DNA of 64,000 nucleotides from Labrys monachus (lineage in GTDB: Bacteria; Pseudomonadota; Alphaproteobacteria; Rhizobiales; Labraceae): the NCBI RefSeq assembly GCF_030814655.1, contig NZ_JAUSVK010000001.1, positions 3,181,501 to 3,245,500 of the forward strand, given 5' to 3'. The notes beneath the pieces were generated by a model that worked only from the letters and a program-made list of their open reading frames with translations, did not search any database and was not told the DNA's origin. Below, piece after piece: positions 29,095 to 39,202 of the stretch (position 1 is its first letter; the number at the start of each line of letters is the position of its first letter). The position numbers and the translations under genes were made by a program.

Positions 29095-29661
29095 CTCAGA
29101 TTCCTTCCAGTAAAGCCGAGAGGCGGATGCCTGGGTCGCCATGGCGTCGAACCGACGTCGCGGCGGGCCCGTGCAAGCACTTCCCCGCTTGTTACATTCC
29201 GATGGAACGGCCGTCCTTCACCGTTCCACCAAGTTTAGAAACCATCAAACTTAGGCCGCAAGAACGCCCAAATATTGTGACCGAATTGCGGCAAGGTTTC
29301 CAAACCGTAAATAGCGGATAGACCAGGACGGCGAGAAAGGAAACCCCCAGGGCGCCCGATTGCGGCATCCGGCCACGGGGCGAGGGGCCGAAAGCCCCTG
29401 CCGGATCGGAATTTATGTTGAAATATCAAAGAGAAGAGCATCATTAACGAAAGATGACGATCAGCCTGCCGCCAACAGCCGAAACCGCTGTTCACAAATC
29501 TTTACCTACCGACACATGGGGCGGAAACACGGGCATGACATGATTCACTTCGGGCTCGGGCGTTGCCCGCATGCTCCATTTCGTAGATGATTTGCCTCCG
29601 GCCAACACATGCTTGCCACAAGCCTGATGGATATGGCGTTCGATTGATTCAGGATGTGACA
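29095..29661. other. Intergenic region between rlpA and the efflux operon
   Basis: The 567-nt divergent gap has no recognisable gene. It must contain the promoters of rlpA (minus) and of the efflux operon (plus). It also holds a compound hairpin at 29367-29406 and an AT-rich stretch at about 29410-29470. No known regulator box is evident. Confidence 0.55.
29367..29406. other. Compound stem-loop upstream of the efflux operon
   Basis: An outer stem ATCCGGC/GCCGGAT (29367-29373 and 29400-29406) encloses an inner hairpin AGGGGC-CGAAA-GCCCCT (29383-29399), with a one-sided 9-nt bulge between them. It sits about 255 nt upstream of the first efflux gene and could be a leader element or the 3' end of an unseen transcript. 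Confidence 0.4.
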
Positions 29662-31089
29662 GTGCAACTCCCTTCCGATAGACGGCGGCATCATCGGCTT
29701 TGGGGCGGTCCTGCAATCCTGCTGCTGCTCGCCGGATGCGCCGACGTGCGCCCGCTGGTCACCGCCGTGAGCGTGCCGGCGGGCTATCGCGAAGGCGGCA
29801 GCACCAAGCCGGCCGAGCCGCTGCGCCAGGATTGGTGGCGCAGCTTCCGTTCGCCGGAATTGAGCGCCCTTATCGAGCAGGCGCGGATCGGCAATCTCGA
29901 CATCGCCACCGCCATCGCCAATATCGAGCAGGCGCGGGCGAACATTGTCTCGGCCGGCGCGGCGCTCTACCCGCAGATCAATGGCGACGCCTCGGCGCAG
30001 CGATCCCGGCAGGCCGGCAGCGACGGGCATGTCGGCCGCGGGCAGAATCTCTTCTCGCTCTCGGCGAGCGCGAGTTACGAGCTCGATTTCTGGGGCAAGA
30101 ACAGCCAGGCCCTGGCAAGCGCCAGATCGGCGGCCGCCGCCACCCAGTTCGACCGCGACACGGTGGAACTGACGACGATCGCCAGCGTGGCCAACGCCTA
30201 TTTCGCCATCCTGGCGGCACAGGATCGCCTGGCGATCGCCCGCGACAACGTCGCCAGCGCCAGCCATATCATGACGCTGATCGACAACCAGTTCAAAGCA
30301 GGCACGGCCAGCGGGTTGGACGTCGCCCAGCAGCAGAGCCTTCTCGCCCAGCAGAAGGCCAGCATTCCGCCGCTGGAATTGAGTATCGAGGAGAACAAGT
30401 CCTCCATCGCGCTGCTGGTCGGGCGGCCGCCCGCTCTGGTGAAGATCGGCGGCGGCGGCATGGCGCGCATCCATCCGCCGAGGATTTCCGCGGGGCTGCC
30501 CTCGCAGTTGCTGACGCGGCGTCCGGACATCGCCGAGGCCCGGGCGACGCTGATCTCCTCCCATCAGAGCGCCCTCTCCGCCTACGCCGCGCAGTTTCCC
30601 TCGATCTCGCTCACCGGACAGGGCGGCGTCGAGAGCACGGCCCTCAAGAGCCTGTTCGATCCGGCCGCCGGCTTCTATTCGGCCGCCGCAGGCCTGACCC
30701 AGCCGATCTTCGACGGCGGCACGCTGCGCAGCGCGGTGGAACATGCGAACGGGGTGCAGGACGCCTCGCTCGCGGCCTATCGCAAAGCCGTCGTGCAGGC
30801 CTTCGTGGATGTCGAGAACGCCTTGGCGGGGGTGCGTTTGCTCACCCGGCAGCAGGCGCTGCAGCAGGACGTCGTCGACAGTTCGCGCAAGGCCTACGAC
30901 ATTTCCGAGCAGCAATTGCGCGGCGGGACGGTCGACCTCGTGACGGTGCTGCAGACGGAGCAGACGCTCTTCAGCGCCCAGGATTCGCTGGCGCAGATCA
31001 AGCTCTCCCGCCTTCAGGCGCTGATCAGCCTGCATCAGGCGCTCGGCGGCGGCTGGACCGCCCCCGCCCCGCTCACGCCGCCGGACTGA
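29662..31089 (+). CDS. Outer-membrane efflux lipoprotein (NodT family)
   Basis: This TolC-like channel subunit serves RND pumps. From a GTG at 29662 (AGGA 7 nt upstream) the product is 475 aa, with a lipoprotein signal ending in LLLLAGC. The mature protein has two OEP repeats (QDWWRSFRSPELSALIEQA and LLTRRPDIAEARATLISSHQ, a family hallmark) and long coiled helices. In-frame GTG/ATG starts further upstream are possible but lack a lipobox at the usual distance. It leads the operon with mdtA, mdtB and mdtC-like genes and should supply their exit duct. Confidence 0.9.
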   Translation: MQLPSDRRRHHRLWGGPAILLLLAGCADVRPLVTAVSVPAGYREGGSTKPAEPLRQDWWRSFRSPELSALIEQARIGNLDIATAIANIEQARANIVSAGAALYPQINGDASAQRSRQAGSDGHVGRGQNLFSLSASASYELDFWGKNSQALASARSAAAATQFDRDTVELTTIASVANAYFAILAAQDRLAIARDNVASASHIMTLIDNQFKAGTASGLDVAQQQSLLAQQKASIPPLELSIEENKSSIALLVGRPPALVKIGGGGMARIHPPRISAGLPSQLLTRRPDIAEARATLISSHQSALSAYAAQFPSISLTGQGGVESTALKSLFDPAAGFYSAAAGLTQPIFDGGTLRSAVEHANGVQDASLAAYRKAVVQAFVDVENALAGVRLLTRQQALQQDVVDSSRKAYDISEQQLRGGTVDLVTVLQTEQTLFSAQDSLAQIKLSRLQALISLHQALGGGWTAPAPLTPPD

Positions 31090-31153
31090 ACGCCGTCATG
31101 CGTAGCGCGTTGGGCGGTATTGAAGCTTTTTCGATGAATCGACTGGATTGCTG

Positions 31154-32599
31154 ATGGCGAAATTCTCGCGAAGCCTCACCGCCCTGGCGGTGCTGCTGGT
31201 TGCCGGCGGTGCGGCCTATCTGACGCGGGACAAATGGCAGAGCTACGCGCCGCAATGGCTGAATGCCTATCTGCCGCCCGCCGACGGCGCTCCTGCCGCC
31301 GGCGGTGCGCCAGGCCAGCAGGGCAATGCCCAGGGCGGCAGCGGCGGCGCACGTCAGCGCGGCGGCCGGCGGGGCAGTTTCGATGCGGGACCGATCCCGG
31401 TGCTGACCGCCGATGCGAAGACGGCGGACGTGCCCGTCACCATGGATGGGGTCGGGACGGTCAAGGCCCTCAACACCGTGACGATCACGCCGCAGGTCGG
31501 CGGCCAGCTCATCGATCTGCCCTTCCGGGAAGGCCAGGACGTCAAGAAGGGCGACGTGATCGCCCGTATCGACGATTCGACCTATCGTGCCACGCTCGAC
31601 CAGGCGATCGCGAAGCGGGCGCAGGACCAGGCCCTGCTCGACAACGCGAAACTCGACCTCCAGCGCTATATCGGCCTCGTCGCCAATAATTCGGTGACCA
31701 AGCAGACCGCGGACACCCAGCGCGCCACCGTCGCCCAGAACGAGGCGCAGGTGAAGTCGGACGATGCCGCGATCGCCAGCGCGAAGGCGACCCTCGCCTA
31801 TACCACCATCACCGCCCCGATCGACGGGCGCACCGGCATCCGCAATGTCGATGTCGGCAATGTCGTGCAGGCTTCCAGCACCACCGGCATCGTCACCATC
31901 ACGCAGGTCCAGCCGATCGCCGTCGTGTTCAACCTGCCGCAGCAGGCCCTGCAGCAGATCTCGAAAGCGGCGGGCGCCGGGCAGTTGCCGGTCTCCGCGC
32001 TCGGCGGCAACGGCCACAAGGTCATCGACACGGGCCAGCTCGACGTGATCGACAATCAGGTCGATTCCACCACCGGCACGATTCGCCTGAAGGCGATCTT
32101 TCCCAACGAGGCCGAAAAGCTGTGGCCGGGTGCCTTCGTCAATGCGCGCCTGCTGCTGCGCACGCTCAAGGATGTGATCGTGATACCCACGGCCGCCGTT
32201 CAGCGGGGGCCGAACGGCACGTTCGTCTATGTGATGTCGGATGAGGGCAAGGCGCAGATGCGCCCCGTCACCATCCAGCAGCAGGACGACCAGCAGGCGG
32301 TCGTCGCCACCGGCCTCAAGGTCGGCGAGCATGTCATCACCACGGGCTTTGCCCGTCTCTCCGACGGCGCCAGCGTGCAGATCGCCGCACCGGGAGCGGC
32401 CGTCCCCGGCGGTGCGGGGGCCGGCGTCGATGCCGGCGTCGGCGGCACGACCTCCGACACCGCTCCGCAGACGGCGCCCGCCGCCAATCCGCCGGCGAAT
32501 GGGGCCGACCGGAAAGGCGGCCACAAGGGCCATCGCCGCAACGATGCGGACGCCCCGTCGGACGGCGCCGCGCCGGCCAACCCGCCGCCGGCACCATGA
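31154..32599 (+). CDS. mdtA: MdtA-like periplasmic adaptor of an RND pump
   Basis: The 481-aa membrane-fusion protein has an N-terminal anchor/signal (residues 6-21), then lipoyl/barrel-sandwich halves (LNTVTITPQVGGQLIDLPFREGQ; IRNVDVGNVVQASSTTGIVTI), a coiled hairpin (about 140-200) and a beta-barrel (TVQ-type positions near VIPTAAVQRGPNGTFVYV). The Gly/Ala/Pro-rich N-terminal linker and the C-terminal 75 residues are low-complexity extensions not usual in MdtA. Its stop overlaps the start of the next gene by 4 nt (ATGA). Confidence 0.92.
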   Translation: MAKFSRSLTALAVLLVAGGAAYLTRDKWQSYAPQWLNAYLPPADGAPAAGGAPGQQGNAQGGSGGARQRGGRRGSFDAGPIPVLTADAKTADVPVTMDGVGTVKALNTVTITPQVGGQLIDLPFREGQDVKKGDVIARIDDSTYRATLDQAIAKRAQDQALLDNAKLDLQRYIGLVANNSVTKQTADTQRATVAQNEAQVKSDDAAIASAKATLAYTTITAPIDGRTGIRNVDVGNVVQASSTTGIVTITQVQPIAVVFNLPQQALQQISKAAGAGQLPVSALGGNGHKVIDTGQLDVIDNQVDSTTGTIRLKAIFPNEAEKLWPGAFVNARLLLRTLKDVIVIPTAAVQRGPNGTFVYVMSDEGKAQMRPVTIQQQDDQQAVVATGLKVGEHVITTGFARLSDGASVQIAAPGAAVPGGAGAGVDAGVGGTTSDTAPQTAPAANPPANGADRKGGHKGHRRNDADAPSDGAAPANPPPAP

Positions 32600-35500
32600 A
32601 CGGCATTTCCGCCCCCTTCATCCTGCGGCCGATCGCCACCGCGCTCCTCGGCGTGGCCGTGCTGCTCGGCGGCCTGATCGGCTATTTCTCGCTGCCTGTG
32701 GCGCCTCTGCCGCAGGTGGACTTTCCCACCATCCAGATCACCACGCAGCTTCCCGGCGCCGAGCCGGAGACGATGGCGTCGCTGGTGACGGCGCCCTTGG
32801 AGCGCAATCTCGGCCAGATCCCCTCCATCGCCACCATGGTCTCGTCGTCGGCGTTCGGCATCAGCCAGATCACCCTGCAGTTCAACCTCGGCCGGGACAT
32901 CGACGGCGCCGCGCAGGACGTGCAGGCGGCGATCAACGCTTCGGCGGCGACGCTGCCCTCGGGGCTGCCCTACCCGCCCACTTATGCCAAGGTGAATCCG
33001 GCCGACACGCCCATCGTGACGCTGGCGCTGCGTTCGAAGACCCAGACCATCCGCAACCTCAGCGACATGGCCGACACGCTGCTCGCCCAGCGCTTCGCCG
33101 AAGTAAGCGGCGTCGGCCATGTCGACGTGCAGGGCGGCGTGCGGCCGGCCCTGCGCGTGCAGGCGAACCTCGCCCGCGTGGCGGCCTACGGCCTGGGCCT
33201 GGAGGATATCCGCACCGCCATCACCTCCTCCACCGTCGCGGGCGCCAAGGGATCTCTCGACGGCGCGGCGCAGTCCTACACCATCTCCGCCAACGACCAG
33301 ATCAGCGAGGCGGATGCCTTCGCCAATGTCGTCGTCGCCTATAAGAACGGCGCCCCCGTCCGGCTGAAGGACCTCGCCAGCGTCGTCGAGGGCCTGGAGA
33401 ACTCCCGCGTCGGCGCCTATTACAACGGCCAGCCGGCGGTGGTCATCGACATCATGCGCCAGCCCGGCGCCAACGTGATCTCGACCGTGCGCAGCGTGCT
33501 CGCCGCCCTGCCGGAACTGCGCCGCAGCCTGCCCGCCGACGTCACGCTCGAGGTCGTCAACGACCGGACCCAGACCATCCAGGCCTCGATCGACGACGTC
33601 GAGATGACGCTGGCACTGAGCGTCGGCCTCGTCATCCTCGTCGTGTTCGTCTTCCTGCGCACCGTGCGGGCGACCATCATCGCAGCGGTGGCGCTGCCCC
33701 TGTCGCTGATCGCCGCTTTCGGCGTGATGTGGTTCTGCGGCTTCAGCCTCGACAACCTCTCGCTGATGGCGCTCACGATCGGCGCCGGCTTCGTCGTCGA
33801 CGATGCCATCGTGATGATCGAGAATATCGTCCGCCATATCGAGGAAGGCCAGAATCCGTTCGAGGCGGCCTTGAAGGGCGCCCAGGAAATCGGCTTCACC
33901 ATCGTCTCGCTGACCGTGTCGCTGGTCGCGGTGTTCATCCCTCTCCTGTTCATGACCGGCATCGTCGGCCGCATGTTCCGCGAATTCGCGCTGACGCTCA
34001 CCATCGCCGTCGTGGTCTCGGCCGTGATCTCGCTGACGCTCACCCCGATGATGTGCGCGCGCCTCCTCACCGCGAATCATGGCGAGCGCAAGGGCCTGCT
34101 CGACTGGGTCGACACCGGTTTCGATCGCGTGATCCACGGCTACCGGACCAGCCTCGTATGGGTGCTGCGGCACGGCTTCCTGATGATGCTGCTGACGCTG
34201 GGCACGCTCGCCACCACGATCTGGCTCTACATCGCCATACCCAAGGGCTTCCTGCCGCAGCAGGACACCGGCCTGATCACGGCGGTGACGCAGACCGAGC
34301 CGACGACCTCCTTCGACGCCATGAAGAGGGCGCAGGCCCGCGTCGCCGACATCGCCCGCAAGGACCCCGATGTCGCCTCCGTGGTCTCCACCGTCGGCGT
34401 CTCCCCCACCAACCTGACCTCCAACACCGGCTCGCTGACGCTGGTGCTGCGCCCGCGCAACCAGCGCGCCGCCGCCGCCACCGACATCATCGCGCGGCTG
34501 CAGGCCCGGACCGCGGACCTGCCCGGCGTGAGCGTGACCTATCAGAGCGTGCAGGACATCCGCATCACCGCCCGGGCGGGACGCGCGCCCTATCAATACA
34601 CGCTCACCGGCACCGACGCCGCCGAGGTCGACCATTGGGCCGACACGCTCGCCGAGGAATTGCAGCATACCCGCCTGATGCGCGACGTCGCCTCGGAGGT
34701 TCAGAACGGCGGCGCCCGCCTGTTCGTGCAGGTCGATCGCGACACCGCCTCGCGGCTCGGCGTTTCCATGCAGGACATCTCGAACACGCTCAACGACGCC
34801 TTCGGCCAGCGCCAGATCGCCACCATCTACGCACAGGCGAACCAGTACCGCGTCATCCTGGAGGCCAGGCCCGAAGACCAGATCGGCCCCAGCGTGCTCA
34901 ACCGGGTCTATGTCTCCAGTTCGACCAATGCCTCGGGGGTCGCGACGACGAGCAACCCGCAGGCCGGCACGGTCGGCGCGAGCGGGGCCACCAACAATCC
35001 CGTGCTCGACACCGGGGCCACCGACAACCAGGTGCCGCTCAGCGCCTTCACCACCGTCAGCTACCAGACCGCGCCGCTGGTGGTGGAGCACGACGACCAG
35101 TTTCCCTCGGCCACGGTCAGCTTCGACGTCGCCCCGGGCGCGTCGCTCAGCGACGCGGTGACGGCGATCGACCGGGCCCAGCGCGCCATCGGCATGCCCT
35201 CCTCGATCACCACCCGCTTCACCGGCGACGCGGCCGAATTCTCCAGCTCGCTCGCCAACCAGCCCTGGCTGATCCTGGCGGCGGTGGTGACGATCTACAT
35301 CGTGCTCGGCGTCCTCTACGAAAGCGCGATCCATCCCATCACCATCCTCTCCACGCTGCCCTCGGCAGGCGTCGGCGCCTTGCTGGCGCTGGAATTCACC
35401 GGCCAGGAACTCTCGCTGATCGCGCTCATCGGCATCGTGCTGCTGATGGGCATCGTGAAGAAGAACGCCATCATGATGATCGACTTCGCCATCGAGGCGC

Positions 35501-35787
35501 AGCGCGAGCACGGCATGGACCCGCACGAGGCGATCGTCACCGCCAGCGCGCTCCGCTTCCGCCCGATCATGATGACGACGCTCGCCGCCCTGTTCGGCGC
35601 GCTGCCGCTGGCGCTCGGCCACGGCATGGGCTCGGAGCTGCGCATCCCGCTCGGCATCACCATCATCGGCGGGCTGCTGCTCAGCCAGTTGCTGACGCTC
35701 TACACGACGCCGGTGATCTATCTCGGCTTCGAGCGCCTGCGTGAACGCCTCACGCGCCATCGGCCGCAGGCGGCCCCCCAGGGATGA
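32596..35787 (+). CDS. mdtB: MdtB-like RND multidrug efflux transporter
   Basis: The 1063-aa proton-driven inner-membrane pump subunit has the HAE1 layout: helix 1 in FILRPIATALLGVAVLLGGL, two large periplasmic loops, and the conserved helix-4 signature IGAGFVVDDAIVMIEN with paired Asp for proton relay. A second half starts with GFLMMLLTLGTLA and shows GIVKKNAIMMIDFAIEAQR. Overlaps of 4 nt with both neighbours imply translational coupling. MdtB and MdtC normally form a B2C heterotrimer, which fits the adjacent second pump gene. Confidence 0.93.
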   Translation: MNGISAPFILRPIATALLGVAVLLGGLIGYFSLPVAPLPQVDFPTIQITTQLPGAEPETMASLVTAPLERNLGQIPSIATMVSSSAFGISQITLQFNLGRDIDGAAQDVQAAINASAATLPSGLPYPPTYAKVNPADTPIVTLALRSKTQTIRNLSDMADTLLAQRFAEVSGVGHVDVQGGVRPALRVQANLARVAAYGLGLEDIRTAITSSTVAGAKGSLDGAAQSYTISANDQISEADAFANVVVAYKNGAPVRLKDLASVVEGLENSRVGAYYNGQPAVVIDIMRQPGANVISTVRSVLAALPELRRSLPADVTLEVVNDRTQTIQASIDDVEMTLALSVGLVILVVFVFLRTVRATIIAAVALPLSLIAAFGVMWFCGFSLDNLSLMALTIGAGFVVDDAIVMIENIVRHIEEGQNPFEAALKGAQEIGFTIVSLTVSLVAVFIPLLFMTGIVGRMFREFALTLTIAVVVSAVISLTLTPMMCARLLTANHGERKGLLDWVDTGFDRVIHGYRTSLVWVLRHGFLMMLLTLGTLATTIWLYIAIPKGFLPQQDTGLITAVTQTEPTTSFDAMKRAQARVADIARKDPDVASVVSTVGVSPTNLTSNTGSLTLVLRPRNQRAAAATDIIARLQARTADLPGVSVTYQSVQDIRITARAGRAPYQYTLTGTDAAEVDHWADTLAEELQHTRLMRDVASEVQNGGARLFVQVDRDTASRLGVSMQDISNTLNDAFGQRQIATIYAQANQYRVILEARPEDQIGPSVLNRVYVSSSTNASGVATTSNPQAGTVGASGATNNPVLDTGATDNQVPLSAFTTVSYQTAPLVVEHDDQFPSATVSFDVAPGASLSDAVTAIDRAQRAIGMPSSITTRFTGDAAEFSSSLANQPWLILAAVVTIYIVLGVLYESAIHPITILSTLPSAGVGALLALEFTGQELSLIALIGIVLLMGIVKKNAIMMIDFAIEAQREHGMDPHEAIVTASALRFRPIMMTTLAALFGALPLALGHGMGSELRIPLGITIIGGLLLSQLLTLYTTPVIYLGFERLRERLTRHRPQAAPQG

Positions 35788-38700
35788 CGATCTCCGAGCC
35801 CTTCATCCGCCGGCCCATCGGCACCATCCTGCTGTCGATGGGGCTCCTGCTGATCGGCCTCGTCGCCTATCGCCTGCTGCCGGTCGCCAGCCTGCCGGCG
35901 ATCGACCTGCCGACCATCCGCGTCACGGCCAGCCGGCCGGGAGCGGATCCCTCGACGATGGCGGTCAGCGTCGCGGCTCCGCTGGAGCGTCAGCTCGGCT
36001 CGATCGCGGGCGTGACGGAGCTCACCTCGACCTCCTCGCTCGGCACCACCAACATCACCATCCAGTTCGACCTCTCGCGCAACGTCGACAGCGCCGCCCA
36101 GGACGTGCAGGCGGCGATCAACGCCTCGGCCGCGGACCTGCCTTCCGACCTCGCCTCGACGCCGAGCCTGCGCAAGTTCAACCCCAACGCCATACCGATC
36201 CTCATCCTGGCGATGACCTCCGATACCGTCAGCGCCAGCGACCTGTTCGACGCCGCCGACACGGTGATCGTGCAGCGCATCTCGCAGGTGGACGGCGTCG
36301 GCGAAGTCACGGTCAGCGGCGCCGACCAGCCGGCGATCCGCGTCACTCTCGATCCCGTCCGCATCGCCGCGATGGGCCTGTCCATGGACGCGGTGCGCCA
36401 GTCGATCATCGCCGCCAATGCGATCGGCCCGCTCGGCTCCTTCAACGGCCCCGACACCTTCCTGATGCTCGATACGGGCGGCCAGATGACGAGGCCGGAG
36501 GACTATGCGAGAATCGTCATCAAGGCCGGCAACGGAACGGCCGTACGCCTCGGCGACATCGCCAGGGTGGAAGAAGGCGTGCGCAATTCCAATTCGAGCG
36601 CCAGCTACAACGGCAAGCCCGCCGTGCTGCTCACCATCACCAAGGACGTCAACGGCAATGTGATCGACACGGTCGACGCCATCAAGGCCCTGCTGCCGAC
36701 CTTCAAGGGCCGCATTCCGCAGGGCATCGACATCGCCGTCCTCACCGACCGCACCAATACGATCCGGGCCAGCGTCGACGACATGCAGTGGACGCTGATG
36801 GCTTCGATCATCCTCGTCATCCTCGTGGTGTTCGTCTTCCTGCGCCGCTCGACGCCCGTGCTCGCCGCCGGCGTCACGGTGCCCCTCTCCCTCGCCGCCA
36901 CCTTCGGCGCGATGTGGATCGCGGGCTTCTCCATCGACAACCTCTCGCTGATGGCGCTGGTGGTCTCGGTCGGCTTCGTGGTCGACGATGCCATCGTGAT
37001 GGTGGAGAACGTCTACGCCAAGCGCGAGGCCGGCATGGCGCCGATGCAGGCGGCGATCGAGGGGGCGCGGCAGATCGGCTTCACCGTCATCTCGATCAGC
37101 CTGTCGCTGCTCGCCGTGTTCATGCCGCTCTTCTTCATCGGCGGCATCCCCGGCATGTTCCTGTTCGAATTCTCGATGACGATGTCGTTCGCGGTCATCG
37201 CCTCGACCGTCATAGCCCTGACGCTGACGCCGATGATCCTCGCCCATCGCGGCCATGCCGAGAAGCGCGACCGCCAGACCCTCTTCGACCGCATGGTGGA
37301 GGGTGCGCTCAGCGCGGTCGTGCGCCTCTACGGCCGTTCGCTGCGCGGCGTGCTCCATCATCGCCTCCTCACGCTGATCGTGATGGCGGGCACCATCTGG
37401 CTGACCGTCCATCTGATCTACTCCCTGCCTAAGGCGCTGGTGCCGCAGGATGACGGCGGTTTCATCCAGGGCTTCAGCCAGGCCTCGAGCGACGCCTCCT
37501 ACGACGCCGTCGTCGCCTGGCAGGCGCAGGCCGCCGCCGCGATCAAGCAGAACCCTTACGTCACCGGCGTCGGCTCCTCGATCGGCCAGAACAACTTCGG
37601 CGGCGCCAACAGCGGCCAGTTCAGCATTTCCCTGGTTCCTCCCGACCAGCGGCCTTCGACGGACGCGGTGATCGCCGACCTGCGCCGCCGCGTCCGCCCG
37701 ATCGCCGGGCTCAACATCTTCATGTTCTCGCCGCAGGACGTGCGCGCCGGCGGACGTCAGTCGCAGTCGCAATACCAGTTCACGCTGTGGAGCCCCGACC
37801 TCGACACGCTGGTGGAGTGGGCGCCCAAGGTGATGGACCGGATGAAGGCCATACCCGGGCTCACCGACGTCAATTCGGACCGCCAGCGCAACGGCCTGCA
37901 GGCCAATCTCGTGATCGACCGCGACATCGCCGCCCGCCTCGGCGTCGCCATCACCGATATCGACAGCGCCCTCAACAACGCCTTCTCGCAACGCCAGATC
38001 TCCACGATCTATACGCAGCGCAACCAGTATCGCGTCGTGATGGTGACGCCGCCGGACCGCAGCCGCGATCCCGAGGACATGACGGATCTCTATGTTCCCG
38101 GCCGCTCCGGCCTGGTGCCGATGTCGTCCATCGCCCATGTCGAGCGCGGCCTCGCTCCCCTCACCGTCAACCATCAGGGGCAATATCCGGCGATCACGCT
38201 GTCCTACAACCTGACGCCGGGGACCAAGATCCAGGACGCGTCGGATGCGATCCTGAAAGCCGTCGACGACATGCATCTGCCGGCCTCGGTCCACGCGGAA
38301 TTCGCCGGCGACGCGCGGCAGGCGGCGCAGATCGGCGGCAGCCTGCCGCTCATCATCCTGGCGGCGATCCTGGCGGTCTACATCGTTCTGGGCGTCCTCT
38401 ACGAAAGCCTCGCCCATCCGCTGACGATCCTCTCCACCCTCCCCTCCGCCATCCTCGGCGGCCTGATCGCCCTCCAGCTCGCCAATATGGAGCTGACGCT
38501 CGTCGCCTTCATCGGCCTGATCCTGCTGATCGGCATCGTGAAGAAAAACGGCATCATGCTCGTCGACTTCGCGCTGGAGGCCGAACGCGACCATGGCCTC
38601 TCCTCGCGCGATGCGATCTTCGAAGCCTGCCTGAAGCGCTTCCGCCCGATCATGATGACGACGCTCGCCGCCATCCTCGGCGCCCTGCCGCTCATCCTGG

Positions 38701-38894
38701 CGACCGGCCCCGGCACCGAACTGCGCCGCCCGCTCGGGGTGACGATCGTCGGCGGCCTCATCGTCAGCCAGATCCTGACCCTGTATACGACGCCCGTGAT
38801 CTATCTCATGCTCTCCGGCCTGCACCGGTTCCTGAGCGTGAAGCCGCATCGGGCGGGATCCGCCGGGACGCCGCCGGCGGCCGAGCCCTCCTGA
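35784..38894 (+). CDS. mdtC: MdtC-like RND multidrug efflux transporter
   Basis: The 1036-aa RND subunit is paralogous to the upstream gene. It has FIRRPIGTILLSMGLLLIGL at the N-terminus, VSVGFVVDDAIVMVENVYA with the proton-relay Asp pair, and GIVKKNGIMLVDFALEAER in the second half. It begins within ATGA of the preceding gene. In the MdtABC system this subunit binds substrates (bile salts, novobiocin and others in enterics), while MdtB mainly conducts protons. No two-component regulator gene is nearby. Confidence 0.93.
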   Translation: MTISEPFIRRPIGTILLSMGLLLIGLVAYRLLPVASLPAIDLPTIRVTASRPGADPSTMAVSVAAPLERQLGSIAGVTELTSTSSLGTTNITIQFDLSRNVDSAAQDVQAAINASAADLPSDLASTPSLRKFNPNAIPILILAMTSDTVSASDLFDAADTVIVQRISQVDGVGEVTVSGADQPAIRVTLDPVRIAAMGLSMDAVRQSIIAANAIGPLGSFNGPDTFLMLDTGGQMTRPEDYARIVIKAGNGTAVRLGDIARVEEGVRNSNSSASYNGKPAVLLTITKDVNGNVIDTVDAIKALLPTFKGRIPQGIDIAVLTDRTNTIRASVDDMQWTLMASIILVILVVFVFLRRSTPVLAAGVTVPLSLAATFGAMWIAGFSIDNLSLMALVVSVGFVVDDAIVMVENVYAKREAGMAPMQAAIEGARQIGFTVISISLSLLAVFMPLFFIGGIPGMFLFEFSMTMSFAVIASTVIALTLTPMILAHRGHAEKRDRQTLFDRMVEGALSAVVRLYGRSLRGVLHHRLLTLIVMAGTIWLTVHLIYSLPKALVPQDDGGFIQGFSQASSDASYDAVVAWQAQAAAAIKQNPYVTGVGSSIGQNNFGGANSGQFSISLVPPDQRPSTDAVIADLRRRVRPIAGLNIFMFSPQDVRAGGRQSQSQYQFTLWSPDLDTLVEWAPKVMDRMKAIPGLTDVNSDRQRNGLQANLVIDRDIAARLGVAITDIDSALNNAFSQRQISTIYTQRNQYRVVMVTPPDRSRDPEDMTDLYVPGRSGLVPMSSIAHVERGLAPLTVNHQGQYPAITLSYNLTPGTKIQDASDAILKAVDDMHLPASVHAEFAGDARQAAQIGGSLPLIILAAILAVYIVLGVLYESLAHPLTILSTLPSAILGGLIALQLANMELTLVAFIGLILLIGIVKKNGIMLVDFALEAERDHGLSSRDAIFEACLKRFRPIMMTTLAAILGALPLILATGPGTELRRPLGVTIVGGLIVSQILTLYTTPVIYLMLSGLHRFLSVKPHRAGSAGTPPAAEPS

Positions 38895-38950
38895 TCGGCC
38901 CTTTCGCCGCCGCCCCGCGTCGCTCCTCGTGCCGGGCGCCTGTCCGCGTC

Positions 38951-38982
38951 GAAGAAACCAAGGCTGGAAGAAACCAAGGCTG
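38951..38982. repeat. Tandem 16-bp duplication
   Basis: GAAGAAACCAAGGCTG occurs twice head to tail without mismatch (38951-38966, 38967-38982), 56 nt after the mdtC stop codon. It probably arose by slippage. Confidence 0.85.
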
Positions 38983-39174
38983 GCGGCTGGAAACGATTCG
39001 TGGCCGCCGAATCACGGCGGCTGCCGGCGAACGATACCTTCCGATTTCAAGAAATCATTCCCGGAAACCTGGCCCGTCGCTTGGGTTCAAGCCTGCGGCG
39101 TTCCGCATTTCACTCGATTGACCATCTGGTCGCATTAATTCCAGGTTAGAATCGCTCTGTTTACAAGGATCAAC

Positions 39175-39202
39175 TTGCGTGAATAACCAACCTTACTATA
39201 TA
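39175..39202 (+). promoter_or_regulatory. Promoter of mucR-like gene 1
   Basis: TTGCGT (39175-39180), a 16-nt spacer and TATATA (39197-39202) lie 45 nt before the ATG at 39247 in an AT-rich segment. The arrangement is mirrored upstream of the second mucR-like gene. MucR proteins bind AT-rich DNA and often repress themselves. Confidence 0.6.

Noticed and set aside
32227-35760. An antisense frame of over 1100 codons opposite the MdtB-like gene
   Set aside because: It has extreme His/Asp/Arg/Gly composition typical of a codon-bias shadow, and the sense strand encodes a full RND pump.
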